From positions 62,001 to 126,000 of the forward strand of contig JAPMXV010000075.1 in NCBI GenBank assembly GCA_026936335.1: a stretch of DNA of 64,000 nucleotides, read 5' to 3'. Numbering within the stretch: position 1 is the stretch's first letter; every line of letters starts with the position of its first letter. Of this stretch, positions 40,845-52,084 are shown piece after piece. Under the pieces are notes generated by a model. That model was not told the origin of the DNA. It saw nothing but the letters and a program-made list of their open reading frames with translations, and made no database searches. The stretch comes from Mantamonas sphyraenae. Taxonomy: Eukaryota > CRuMs > Mantamonadidae. The translations under genes were made by a program, and so were the position numbers.

Positions 40845-43800
40845 TTATGCAATGCTGCTGCTGCTGCTGGGGGTGCTGGTGCCGTTTGTCGTCTGCGTCT
40901 TGTTTTCCTTTTGCTCCTCCTCCTCCTCCTCCTGTTCCAGGATGCTGTTCTGGCTCGCAGTCGCTTCCGATGGGTCGTCCTCCGTCTCTCCTTTTGCTGG
41001 TGTGTGCACAGGGCTTGTTCCAACTTGGACACTGGACGGGGTTTCCTCGCGGTGGTGTTGGTGTTGTTGCTCCAACAGCTCCAGCTTCGTCTGGCCCTCG
41101 ACAGGTTCCGATGGCCCCTCCTGTGCCACCACGTGCACCTGCGCCTGCTTCTCTTCCTGTGGCTCGTTCTCCCGCTCCTTCACATCCTCCTCTCGCTCCT
41201 TCTCTTGCACTTCCTCTTCTTGCACTTCCTCTTCCTGCACATCCTCCTCTTGCTCCTGAACCTGCAGCTTCTCTTCCACTTTCTCTTCCTGCACTTCTTC
41301 TTCTTCTTGCTCTTCGTCCTCTCGCAGCTGCGCATTCTCGTGTGACTTCTCTTGCTCCTGCTGCGTTTCCTCTTCCTGCTCCTTGTCTTCCTGCACCTCC
41401 TCCTCGTCTGCGTCCTCCTCTTGCTCCTCCTCCTGCTCCTGCGTCTGCTCTTGCTCCTCCTCCTGCTCCTCTGCCAACTCCTCTCCTTGCACCTCTTCCT
41501 CCTCTTCCTCCCGCCTCTGTTCCACATGGTCACTCTCCAGATAGTCCTTGGCCATCTTTCCCACCTCTCCCGACGCCACATGCGTCCCAAACAGCCACCC
41601 GCCTGCCTCCCCCTCAATCTCAAACACATCCCCTGCCTCGTACGACAGGAATCCGTACACGCCACTCTGAAACGACCGCACAGCCACCATGCGGTGTGTC
41701 TTGGGTCTGAACGGTTCCCTCTTTTTCACCGCTTCCACCGCTTCCACCTGCACCACCTCCTCTTCCTCCTCCTCCTCCTTCTCCTCTTCATCCTCCTCCT
41801 CCCTCTCCTTCTCCTCTTCCTCCTCCACCACACCCTCTTGTTGCTCCTCCTCTTCCTCCTTCTCCTCTGCTGCCACCTCCTCCCGTGGCTCCAGCATATC
41901 CAACGCCGTCTCCTCCTCTTCCTCCCGTTCCTCCTCCTCCAACCGCTGCACCTCCTCATGATCCTCCTCCCCTTCCTGCACCAAGTACTCCACTTCATCT
42001 TCCTCTTCCTCCTCCTCGTGTCCACCATCATCCACCAACTCCTCCTCCTCCTCTTCCTCCTCTGCCTCCTCCTGCTCCTCCACCTCCTCATCACCATCCT
42101 CCCCGTCCTCCTCCTCTCCCTCCTCCCTCCTCTTCCCTTTCCCACGCTGGCTATCCGAACTATTCAGCCGTCTGTCCACGTGCACACGGTGCGTATCACG
42201 CACACTCTGCCACGGAGGCAGCGTCGTCGATCGCCGTTTCTCCAACGACTGCAGCTGTTCCTGGTTGTCGCGCATGCTCTGTCGCCAAGCAACGGTGGTC
42301 CGTTCGTGCACGGGCGTTGTGGGTGCCACTATTCCCTGCCGTCCGTGGTACTCCCTCCGTTCCACCGCCGGCAGCTCCTCCGCCCACGCTGCCCCTTTCG
42401 CCGTCGTCACAAAGCGCGACTTTTGCCCACGCCGCTTCTCGTCGTACTCCTTCAACTCTTCGTCGCTGCGTTTCTTGCTGCGTGATGCATCCGTGCCCAC
42501 CAGCAACCTGCTGCTCACGCCACGTCGTTGGGCACTCTGCAGCCTGCGCCTGCGCCTGTTCTCTGCCTGTCTCTCCTCCTCCTCCTCCTTCTGCTTGGCC
42601 ACATACGACGCCGTTTTCGCCCGGTGCAGCTTTTCAAACCGCGCCTGCAGTCTGCGCTTCGGCACCTTTTTCGTCGGCGGTGCACTCGCAGGCCGGCCGT
42701 TCTTCAACAAGCCCTCCTTGCCCTTCTCCTTCACCACCACACTCCGTTTGCCATACCCCGACGATTGCACAGCACTCGGAGGCCGTGGACGCCGCCCAGA
42801 CGCAGGTGCCGTCGACGGACGAGCAGTCTGCACGTCCCGCCTCCCGTTTCTTCCTTCAGCCGACGACGCAGAGGCCTCTGCACGCTGCGCCTCCACAATC
42901 GTCTCGCTACCGTCGTACAGGTCGCGTAGGTACTCTGTGATGGACGACACCCCCGTGGGTGGTGGCGGACGCGGCGGCCTGCTGCTTGCCCCCGCGGTTG
43001 CCGGCCGCTTCTCCTCCGCCTTCCGCTTCTTGTCCCTCGCCTTTTGCTCCGCCTTCATCTGCGACACCCGTCCGCTCAGCGTGGTTGCGTTGCGCTGCGG
43101 CTGCACAAGCAACCCCTCTGCCACAAGCTCCTCGTACGTGTGCGTCTGCACAGCACGCAGCAGCTCAGCAGACACATACCGCCTGGGGTTCAGCGCACGT
43201 CGCAGCGAGGCGATGCTTTCGCCTCCCGCAAGTCCACCCTCTTCGCCAATCAGCGAATCCACGTCGCTTTCCTGGTCCCCGCGTCGCTTACCACCACCGC
43301 CGGCGGCACCACCAGCTGTGTGGGGTCGCTTGCGACGCGGAGGGTGCTTGCGTCCCTTGCCACGTCGTGTCGAGGGCGATGGCGACGGGCTGCCGTAGAT
43401 CTGTGTCAGCTCCTCAATGGTGTTTGTCACCGACTTGCGCCGCTGTTCTTCCGTCTGTTCGTTCACCATACTGAGCAGCGAGGCCCCTGCCCCATCTGCC
43501 GCCGTGCCTGTGCTCATCACACTGACCACACTCTCCCCACTGGGCGAGCCGCGCAGCACACGTGGCGACGACGACGACAGCGTACTTTGTGCACTCGCAC
43601 TGGGTGTCATGCCGCCGCCGCCGCCGCCGCCGCCCTCTGTCCGCGTGCTCCGTGCGCTGTCCGGACGTCGCCTGTGCTCCCCTCCCAAGCTGCCACGCGG
43701 CATCGACAGCGTCGCACGACGCCTGGAAATAATCATGTTGCCGCTGCCGCTGCCTCCTTTGACACGTCGCCTGCCTTTGTGCTCCTGCACCGCCACCTGT

Positions 43801-46800
43801 GTCACGCGCAACACGAGCGGGGAGCCCAACACGGGCACAAACTCGAGCAGCCCAGGCGGCAACCGGCGCACATCCACACGTCCTTCCACCCTCGGGGCAG
43901 CATCCACCTGCGCCTGCTCCTCTGCGTTCAAGTCGCCTCGCACATGCACAAGCAGCACGTCCAGGCGATACTTGCCCGCCGCACGGATCCGTGCGTTGAT
44001 GCCGTAGCTGCCGTCGCCGTGGTCCATCACACAGATTGCATGCGGCACCTCGTCCCCTTCCACATCCCTCAACTCGGCCAGAAACACGTCCCCGCCCGAC
44101 GTGCGTGCCACTCCCTCCTTGCTCACCGCCTGCATCCGCGCCGCAATCACACTCTCGGTCGTCCACACCGCCTTTTTGTCCACATACACACGGCACTGCT
44201 CGCCGTCCGTCTCACGCGGTGCCACCTTGACCCAAAGTGGTTTGCCACCCAGCAGCTTCTTCTTCGTGTCCCCACCACCACCACCACCGCCAATGCCACC
44301 ACTCTCCCCTTCCTCCTCGCCACTGACATCCACTGCCTCGTCCATGCCCACCCGCAAACGATAGCATCCGGCACGGGGAAACTCCACGTGCCAGTCGTAC
44401 TTGCCCGTGCCCCTGTCCACCAGGCTGCCCAACACAACCTCCTCTGTGTTCACCGTCACCGGACCGGCGGACGCACACACTGCCATCAGCACACGGGCGT
44501 CCTCCTCGTCGTTCGCATCCAGGTACATCCTCGCGTCGCGACCGTACTGCTGCATGCGAGACGCAGCCGATGGTGTGCTGGATGTGGAGGTCGACTCCTG
44601 TCCCTCCATCCCCTCCTGCCCGTCTGGCACCCCCTTCGCTTGTGCGTGTGCGTGTGCTTGCACGTCCTCCTCCGCCACCCGTTCCCAAGTGGCACGCAAG
44701 GATGCGCCGCCACACGCCAGATCGTTGCCAAACTGGTCGGCGGCCTGGATGACCACGTGGCACACGTCACCTTCCACCACGGGCGGCATGTCGCGTGCGT
44801 CCAACACCACGTGTTCGCTGCCGTCCAGCGAGTGCACCTGCACGTGCATGTAACTGCTCACCAGATCCAGCTGCGCCTCCACACACTTCACCAGAAAGGG
44901 CGACCCGTGGATGTGCACGTTGTCCAACAGCATGGCCACCATGTACTCGCCTGCACTCGTCAACCGTCCGTCCAGGTTCACCTGGTACAACCACGGCTTG
45001 GCCTCCACCGCCTTTGCCGTCGTGTGCACACACGTCGCGTTGCCGTTCACAAACACGTGAAACACCTCCGCCTTGCCACTCCCGTTGCCGTTGCCTCTGC
45101 CGGCTCCTCGTTCCAACCGCACCCCGTCCCTGTTGCGCGCCTCAATGTCAAAGCGCAAGGGACCGCCGGCCACGACACGCATTCCCGCGGCAATTTGCTC
45201 TCCCAACGTGGCGGTACACTTGGGTGCAAACGCACGGTGCTCGTCCTGGGCCGCCTCAATCACAAACGGCGAGCCTTGGATGTGCACGTGGCCGCGTTCG
45301 CCGTCCAACTCCACCGCACGTACGCTGCGCATCATCCACAGCTTGGTGTGTGCCCTCCGCATCGCCGCCATTCCGCCGCTGCCCTCGTACTCGCCCAGCT
45401 CAGAGTCCACGTCGCTGTCCACACTCTCGTAGTCGCTGTCATACTCTTCTGCATCCGAATACTCCGGGTTGGCTGCGTACGGATTGAAAAAGGCAAACTT
45501 GGGCGACGAATCCCCCCCCGACGACGACGACGATGATGACGATGACGAGGACGATGTGCCACCTCCTACGCCGGGACCGCTTTCGTGCAGGTGCATCTCG
45601 TGCCGTGGTACGTCTGTGGTGATGGCCAGACAGAGGTAGGTGCCCTGTGAGACACGACACTCCACGGTGTACGTGCCGTTGCCGTTGTTGGTCAGGCGTG
45701 TCCACACGGGATACTGCTTCTGCACGCTGTGGTACAACTCGTTGGTGCGCACCTCCTGCATGGCATCCATGGCACGCACATCCTGGGCAATCGACGACCG
45801 GTGCTTCAGTTCACGCTTGATGCTACGCAACGGCTGCGTCTCCTTGGCCAGCGTCATGTTGTGTGTGCTCATCGACGCACTGTGTCCCAGCATGGCTCCC
45901 AAGGGCGGAGGCACACGCGGGTCCCAATCCGTGCTGTATGCCTGCACGTGGAACGTCTGCGTGCTCTGCGGCAACGCGTTGAAGTACGCGTCCATCACAC
46001 AAAAGTCCAGACGCAGCGTACGTCCGTGGTATGCCACCAAACTGCGTGGGTGTTGCAACAGCGTGCACTGTTTGGCACTCATTCGCCCAGGCGACACGGC
46101 AAAGGCAAACGGCGACCCTGCAATCGGCTCGCCGTGCAGTTCCACGTGCACCTCGTAGGCACCGGCCAGTGTGCACCGGAACCCAAAGTGGTAAATGCCC
46201 AATCTGGTTTCCTCCACACTCACACGCGGGGTTGCATTGGCCGCACGTGCTGCCACATGCGGTGCCACCTGACCCACCTCCGACGCATCCGCCTCCACCA
46301 GCACACACCGTGCACGAAACGCCCCCTCGTGGCCGTGGCTGCGCACACGCGATCCATACACCGAACACGCCTCCACCAGGAAGCAATTGTGCTCCCCTGC
46401 CGCCGAATGGCCCGGACCCGAGCCCAACAACCGACAATGCCGACCGCTGGGCTCGTCCTTTTCCGCCTCCAGCCGTTCCAACTCGGTGGCAAACGTGTTG
46501 TGGCCATGGTACGCCGCCTCCTGTACAAAGGTCCTTCCGTGGGTGTTGACACGCGTACGGTCGGCCCCACGCACCAACAACAAACTGCTCGCTTCCACAC
46601 ACCCTGCCGCCGCCGCGTGATGCAACACCGTGTCACCGTGCCTGTCCGCATGATTCTTGTCCGCCCCATTTTCCATCAGCAGCCTCATGGACGCCAGCGA
46701 CGATTGCCAGGCCGCACGCCCCAACGCCGTACACCCATCCTTGTCCTTTGCATCCACCTCGGCTCCGTACCGCAACAACACAGGCAACACCTGCGCTTGG

Positions 46801-47888
46801 TCCATTTGCGCCGCAATGTGCAACGCCGTGTATCCTCGCACATCCTTCCGTCGCACCGCCTGCTTGTGATTCCTGGCCCGCTGCAACAGCAACTCCACAA
46901 TCTCCACCGCCCCTGCACGTGCCGCCAGATGCAACGGCGTCTCACCCGCCGTGTTGACCACTGTCAATGACGCACCCATGTCCACCAGCACTTGCACGCA
47001 GTCCAGCTCCGGCGTGCCCAGCGACAGCGTGTGCATCAGCGGCGTCCGTCCGTCGCTCCCGCTGATGTCCACGTCCACGTTGGGCGTTTCCACAAGCTCC
47101 GTGAGGATGTCCACGTTGCCCAACTGTGCCGCCTGATGCAATGCACTCATGCCCACAGAGTTGAAAAAGTGCACCCCTGCCCCGTGGCTCAGCACAAGCT
47201 TCACCGCAATGGCGTTTCCGTGCAGCACAGCCGTCTGCAACGGCGAGTTGCCTACATACCTCCCGCAGTTGGCACCCACATTGCAGCCCCGTGTGTGTGA
47301 GTACACACATGCCACCGTGTCATGTGTCAGTGTCAGTGTGTGCATGTGTGTGTGTGTGTGCATCACCGGCCTTCCATGGTCCACTCTGCAAACTGGCCGT
47401 TGTGTGGCGCGCCACACCCCGCCAACCACCCGTTTTCCTCGCCCACTCACCATCGTTGTCCGGCAGCTCCAGATTTGCACCTGCGCCCAGCAGCTGCTTG
47501 AGACACGAGTACCGTCCCAGACGGCAAGCCATGTGTGTGGCCGTCTCTCCGTCCCTGTTGAACGCCGAGATGTTTGCGTTCTTCGCCAGCAACGTGTCCA
47601 GCAGGCTCGTCCTATCTGCAAGCACCACCCTATGGATTAGATTCATCCCATGCACGTCGGGTTGGTCAATATGAATGCCTGCATGTGTGTGCGTGTGTGG
47701 AGGATGGGAAGGCGGTGGTGGGTGGGTGTCAGCTGGGAAAGGTGCGCTGCTGCCGGTGGGTCTGCTGCCTGTGGAATCCACCCACCATAGTTCAGCACAC
47801 TCAAATCAGAATGCGACGAACACTCCTGCACTGCCTCCTCCAATGTATACTCTCGATCTGTGCCAAATGGCGTGAACATTTCCTTCAT
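40845..47888 (-). CDS. Giant ankyrin-filamin-SH3 scaffold protein (2,245 residues)
   Basis: Exons 47786-47888, 47451-47678 and 40845-47251 join in frame; the last acceptor is read as TATGTAG before GCAAC. Residues ~45-400 are about nine ankyrin repeats (for example GETATHMACRLGR, GETPLHLAARAGAVEIVELLL, GYTALHIAAQMDQ). Filamin-type immunoglobulin repeats follow to about residue 1,250, recognised by their ends IAGSPFAFAV, IQGSPFVIEA, IHGSPFLVKC and VLGSPLVLRV. A long basic low-complexity region comes next, then a Glu-rich zone. An SH3 domain (VAVRSFQSGVYGFLSYEAGDVFEIE...GGWLFGT, abridged) lies about 190 residues from the end, followed by another Glu/Gln-rich tail. This looks like an actin-linked or membrane-cytoskeleton scaffold. 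The combination is unfamiliar to me. Confidence 0.85.
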
Positions 47889-47948
47889 GGTGGTTCGTTT
47901 GCATGCTTCTGCGCCTGCCGGACCCACACAACAACCCCCGGGGAAGGT
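47889..47948. promoter_or_regulatory. 60-base gap between divergent start codons
   Basis: This separates the ankyrin-filamin-SH3 gene (minus) from the small acidic-protein gene (plus). Bidirectional promoter activity is inferred from position only. Confidence 0.3.
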
Positions 47949-48332
47949 ATGGATCGCATCCACGTCGAAGAACCCATCCAGTCGCTGGGAGTGGACCATG
48001 TGACCCTGGAAGACGGCGAGGCCATGCTCACTGCCTTTCTGGAGCAGCATGGAGGCGCGTTGAGCAAGGACGTCCACGGCCAGCTTCAATTTGTCCAGAA
48101 ACACCTGCAGGGGGACTTTGAAGGCCTCAAGGCCCTCATGAGTGCCGGTCTCTATGCAGACGACGACGACTTTGGTGATGATGCCATGGATGAGGACGAC
48201 CTGGGTGCCAGCGGGGCCCCAAGCAGCAGCTTTGCCGGCTCGCATGCTCCTTCTGCCTCCACCTCCACCGCCGGCCCTACCACCAGGATACAGTTCCAAG
48301 ACAGCGACAGCGACAGCGACGAGAGCGACTAA
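47949..48332 (+). CDS. Small acidic protein of 127 residues (unrecognised)
   Basis: The first half is probably helical (LEDGEAMLTAFLEQHGG, LQFVQKHLQGDFEGLKALM). The second half is acidic and Ser-rich, ending DSDSDSDESD. No signal peptide or membrane segment is seen. The acidic serine tail is of the kind found in nuclear or nucleolar proteins and suits CK2 phosphorylation, which is inference. The start is the ATG at 47949 in AGGTATGG context. Open frame and composition support a real gene, but I cannot name a family. Confidence 0.6.
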   Translation: MDRIHVEEPIQSLGVDHVTLEDGEAMLTAFLEQHGGALSKDVHGQLQFVQKHLQGDFEGLKALMSAGLYADDDDFGDDAMDEDDLGASGAPSSSFAGSHAPSASTSTAGPTTRIQFQDSDSDSDESD

Positions 48333-48585
48333 GGAGACGCCACATGTGGGCCCAAAGGTCCCATGGGCATCCCTGAAGCGGCAATTCAGGGATGTTGCAA
48401 TTGTCCGCTGTCCTGTCCGTCTCGCCACCCCCGTGCCTCCGTGCCAACCTGCACACCTGCCTCCTTGTTACCTCCCATCCAATCCATTCCCAACATTCAG
48501 GAACAAAGGTGCAACATTTGGAATTCCATGTGTCTCTTTCTTGGCAACCGCCCCCCCCCCCCACAGCCACCCGAAATCCCCCGCC

Positions 48586-50040
48586 ATGTCCTGCTCCTAC
48601 ACCCTTCGTGTGCTCTCCAACTACACCATCTGCCTGGACTCCATTGTGGCCAAGGCAAACAAGGGGGTCACCATGGAACGGGGTCTGCTGGACGACCCGT
48701 TGGACAGCGACCAGGACGACACCAAGGAGGGCAACGGACGAGGGCGTCGCCGACGCAACTGGTGGAAGATTGGCAGGCAGATGGGCCAACTGGAACAGGC
48801 AGCATACACGGCTTTGGACGACGACGACAGCCTGAGTGACGTCGATCGCGCCTACGCCGCCGAGGGCATGAAACTCCACGCCTGTTTTTTTGTGCTTGGC
48901 GTGGCGATTTCCATCACCTGGGGCAGCATCGCCCTGCCCCTGCAGTACTGGACCGGACTCTACGGCGTCGGCATTTGGCCTGTGCTTCTGGCGTGTTACA
49001 ACAGCCCCGGTCTGCCCATCCTCCTCATGCAGCTCACCACAGACGCAAAGTTTGAGCGCAAAGTGGGCACCCAAAGAGCCTACCGCCTGCGTGGCTCCTT
49101 CGAGTTGGGCTTCCTCCTCCTCACCACCATCCTTGTGGCTGTCCTCCAGACGCCCGGTCTCATGGGCGTCGGTGGCATCATTGCTGTGGCCATCATGACT
49201 GGCATTGGCGTGGGTCTTGCCCACGGCCACGTGTTTTCCCTCGCCTCGTTCTTCCCTGCCAAGTGCACCTCCTACACTCTCCTCGGCGCCGGCATGGCCT
49301 CGGTCTTCATCCTCATCATTACCCTCATCCTCCACTTTGACGCCTCCACCACCGACCTCTTTACCATCGACACCTACTTTGCCTACGCGGCCGTCTTTGT
49401 CCTCCTCGGCATGCTCGCCATCCACACCGTCCTTCGCACACGCACAGCCACCCTCCTCCTCACTGCAAAGGACATGCTTGAGGAGGAGGCACAGCAGGAC
49501 ATGGAAATGGTCTCGCACGGCGTCAGCCTGCAACTGTTTTCCGTCGATGCCCTCAAGGTGTGCTGGGTCGAGGCCGTCTCTGTCTTTCTCCTCACCTACG
49601 GCCTCGTCGCCTCCACTGGAGCCGCTGTCCTCATTCCCAGCGACAGCAACAATCCCATGCTCATCACCATTGTCGCCTATAGCTCTGCCGTGGCCGCCTT
49701 TGTCGGCAACGAGCTGAAGATCCTCCTGGGGGATCTCGTACGCTCTCGCGTCGTCCTCTTTGTCCTCTCCCTCCTTCGCTTCCTCGTGTTCCCGCTCCTC
49801 GTCGTGTACAGCAGCCAACGCGAGTTTCTCAGCGACGTTCTCATCATCATTGTCATCATTGTCGGCTCCCTCCTCAACTCGTACCTCACCGCAACCTGCT
49901 ACACCATGGGCTCTGCTGCTGCCTCTGCAGACCAAAAGGGTGCCGTCAGCTCCGTCCTCAACATGATGCTCTACTTGGGCGTCTACATCGGCCTCGCCAC
50001 CAGCTTTGCCCTTGTCGGCGCACCCTCTGGTGGCGGTTGA
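48586..50040 (+). CDS. Equilibrative nucleoside transporter-like membrane protein (SLC29/ENT type)
   Basis: The protein has 484 residues: an N-terminal cytosolic stretch of ~95 residues with an RRRR cluster, then about ten to eleven hydrophobic segments from FFVLGVAISITWGSIALPL to LYLGVYIGLATSFAL. The last loop, NSYLTATCYTMGSAA followed by an acidic/polar stretch and a final glycine-rich helix, is similar to the ENT C-terminus, and a large charged central loop splits the helices 6+5. It would move nucleosides or similar solutes across a membrane. The ATG at 48586 follows a CCCCACAG that could be a splice acceptor of a 5' UTR intron; the ATG at 48673 is an alternative. Family assignment is moderate. 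Confidence 0.65.
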   Translation: MSCSYTLRVLSNYTICLDSIVAKANKGVTMERGLLDDPLDSDQDDTKEGNGRGRRRRNWWKIGRQMGQLEQAAYTALDDDDSLSDVDRAYAAEGMKLHACFFVLGVAISITWGSIALPLQYWTGLYGVGIWPVLLACYNSPGLPILLMQLTTDAKFERKVGTQRAYRLRGSFELGFLLLTTILVAVLQTPGLMGVGGIIAVAIMTGIGVGLAHGHVFSLASFFPAKCTSYTLLGAGMASVFILIITLILHFDASTTDLFTIDTYFAYAAVFVLLGMLAIHTVLRTRTATLLLTAKDMLEEEAQQDMEMVSHGVSLQLFSVDALKVCWVEAVSVFLLTYGLVASTGAAVLIPSDSNNPMLITIVAYSSAVAAFVGNELKILLGDLVRSRVVLFVLSLLRFLVFPLLVVYSSQREFLSDVLIIIVIIVGSLLNSYLTATCYTMGSAAASADQKGAVSSVLNMMLYLGVYIGLATSFALVGAPSGGG

Positions 50041-50185
50041 CGAGAGTCGCTGCGTCGCTGTGTCCACCATAAATCCCACTCCCAAACGTATTGCCACTCC
50101 ACCCCACTTGGGTTGCACGTTGCCCATGCACACACGCGCACACACCCCACCTCCGATCTCTCCAGCTGGCTGACACCTGCTGCCT

Positions 50186-50206
50186 TGTCGCCCTCTTCCC
50201 TCTCAG
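50186..50206 (+). other. Probable acceptor end of a 5' UTR intron of argininosuccinate synthase
   Basis: Just upstream of this pyrimidine-rich CCCTCTTCCCTCTCAG end lies GGCTGACACC, matching the branch motif of the coding introns in this window. It ends 12 bases before the ASS start codon. A non-coding first exon is therefore likely further upstream. Confidence 0.5.
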
Positions 50207-50218
50207 ACTCAACACCCA

Positions 50219-51898
50219 ATGAGCACCAACGAGACTGATTTGAGCGAAGCCAGCGCCGCCAAGGCGTTTGAGGCCTCCGGCACCGACGGCGAGAAGAAGC
50301 GCGTCGTCCTTGCATACAGGTACGCTGTGCCAGAGGGTCGCTCGTCCGCGGTGGCGGGAAATTGGCGCCAAAACCACACTCTACCCTCTCGCACGCACTC
50401 ACACCATGTGCACACACACAGCGGCGGTCTGGACACAAGCTGCATCCTGTTGTGGCTGATTGAGGCCGGTTTTGAGGTATGTGTGCATCTGCATGGGTGC
50501 AGCGTGTGCGCAAGAAGCGTTGCGTTTTTGTTTTTCGGAGGCTCCACAGCGCTGACACTATCACGCGCGCTTGCGACGCACAGGTTGTCTGCTACACCGC
50601 CAACGTGGGCCAGGAGGAAGACTGGGAAAAGGTGGAGGCCACCGCCAAGGCTGTGGGCGCCAGCAAGGTGTACATCGAAGATCTGCGCGTAAGTTGCTCG
50701 CGAGGCCGATTTCTCGTCGCTTTTTTCGCTCGGGCCACCCCTCACACACGCTGGCACGCTGGCACGCTCAAACGCCCTACAGGAGGACTTTATCCGCGAC
50801 TACATCTACCCGGCCATCAAGTGCAACGCCGTGTACGAGGACGTGTACCTGATGGGCACAGCCCTTGCACGTCCGTGCATCGTCAAGCGCATGGTTGAGA
50901 TCGCCGCGGAGGAGGACTGCCAATACATCAGCCACGGAGCCACGGGCAAGGGCAACGACCAGATCCGCTTTGAGCTGGGTGCCTTTGCACTCAACCCGTC
51001 GCTGCAGGTCATTGCACCGTGGCGCATCCCTGCCTTCTACAACCGCTTCGAAGGCCGCCTGGATCTGCTCAAGTACGCGGATGAGAACAACATTCCCATC
51101 GAGGCGTCGCTGGACAAGCCGTACAGCATCGACAGCAACCTGATGCACACGTCATACGAGAGTGGTGTGTTGGAGAACCCACGCACGCCGCCGCCCAAGG
51201 ACATGTTCCTGCACACGGCCGACCCTGTGGACGCCAAGCAGGAGGCGGACAACATCACCATCGAGTTTGAACAGGGCATCCCCATCAAGATCACCAACAA
51301 CGTGACGGGCGAGGAGACCACAGGTGACCTGGCCATGTTTGAGCTGCTCAACGAGCTCGGCAACGCACACGGCGTCGGCCGCATCGACATTGTCGAGAAC
51401 CGGTTCATTGGCATCAAGAGCCGGGGTGTGTACGAGCAGTCGGGCGGCCACATCCTGCGCACGGCTCACCTGGATCTCGAAGGCGTTGCCATGGATCGCG
51501 AGGTGCGCAAGCTGCGCAACATGATGGCTTCCTTCTTCTCCGAGTACTGCTACCAGGGCCTGTGGTTCAGTCCCGAGATGGACTTTGTCCTCAAGGCCAT
51601 GGACCACTCCCAGCAGTATGTTACGGGCAAGGTCGACCTGCAGATGTACGGCGGTCACGTCACCATCCTCGGTCGCGAGTCCCCGTATTCTCTGTACAAC
51701 GCCGAACTCGCTTCCATGGACGTCGGTGGTGGCTACGACCCGCTCGATGCCGGAGGCTTCATTCGCATCCAGTCGTTGCGTCTGCGCACCTACCGCACCA
51801 TTGCCACCGCCGACCAGGCCAAGGCCCGTGCCGCACAGGACCAATCCGTTGTGCCCAGCCTGTATGCAGACACTGTCGTGAGTCTGCCCACCGAGTGA
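50219..51898 (+). CDS. ASS1: Argininosuccinate synthase
   Basis: Exons 50219-50319, 50422-50476, 50584-50688 and 50783-51898 encode 458 residues, about 45 longer than the human enzyme. It joins citrulline and aspartate using ATP to give argininosuccinate, in the urea cycle and arginine synthesis, in the cytosol. The N-type ATP pyrophosphatase loop is split by an intron: VVLAYS then GGLDTS. Other conserved parts are CYTANVGQEEDWE, LARPCIVKRMVEIA, SHGATGKGNDQIRFE, APWRIPAFYNRFEGR and ESGVLENP. The first ~26 residues are an acidic, Ala-rich extension not found in most homologues. All introns are short, and GCTGACAC is visible before the third exon. Confidence 0.97.
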
Positions 51899-52084
51899 TG
51901 TGCTGCCACACACACACACACATGCGCGTTTGCGACGTCGAGCTGCTGACCTCGCGTCGCTGCCGCTCGCACGCGCACAAGATCAATCTGCCACAAAATG
52001 GAAACCCAAACCATTCCCACACAAAAGGAAGAGCAAGGACATGAAACGGTCAAAACTTCACTTTGATGTCACACTGTGCGGTGC

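Noticed and set aside
47252-47621. Extension of the ankyrin gene's open frame to 47621 without splicing
   Set aside because: The added residues are not ankyrin-like and cross a clear intron with a CTGACAC motif; the exon at 47451-47678 in another frame supplies the missing ankyrin repeats.
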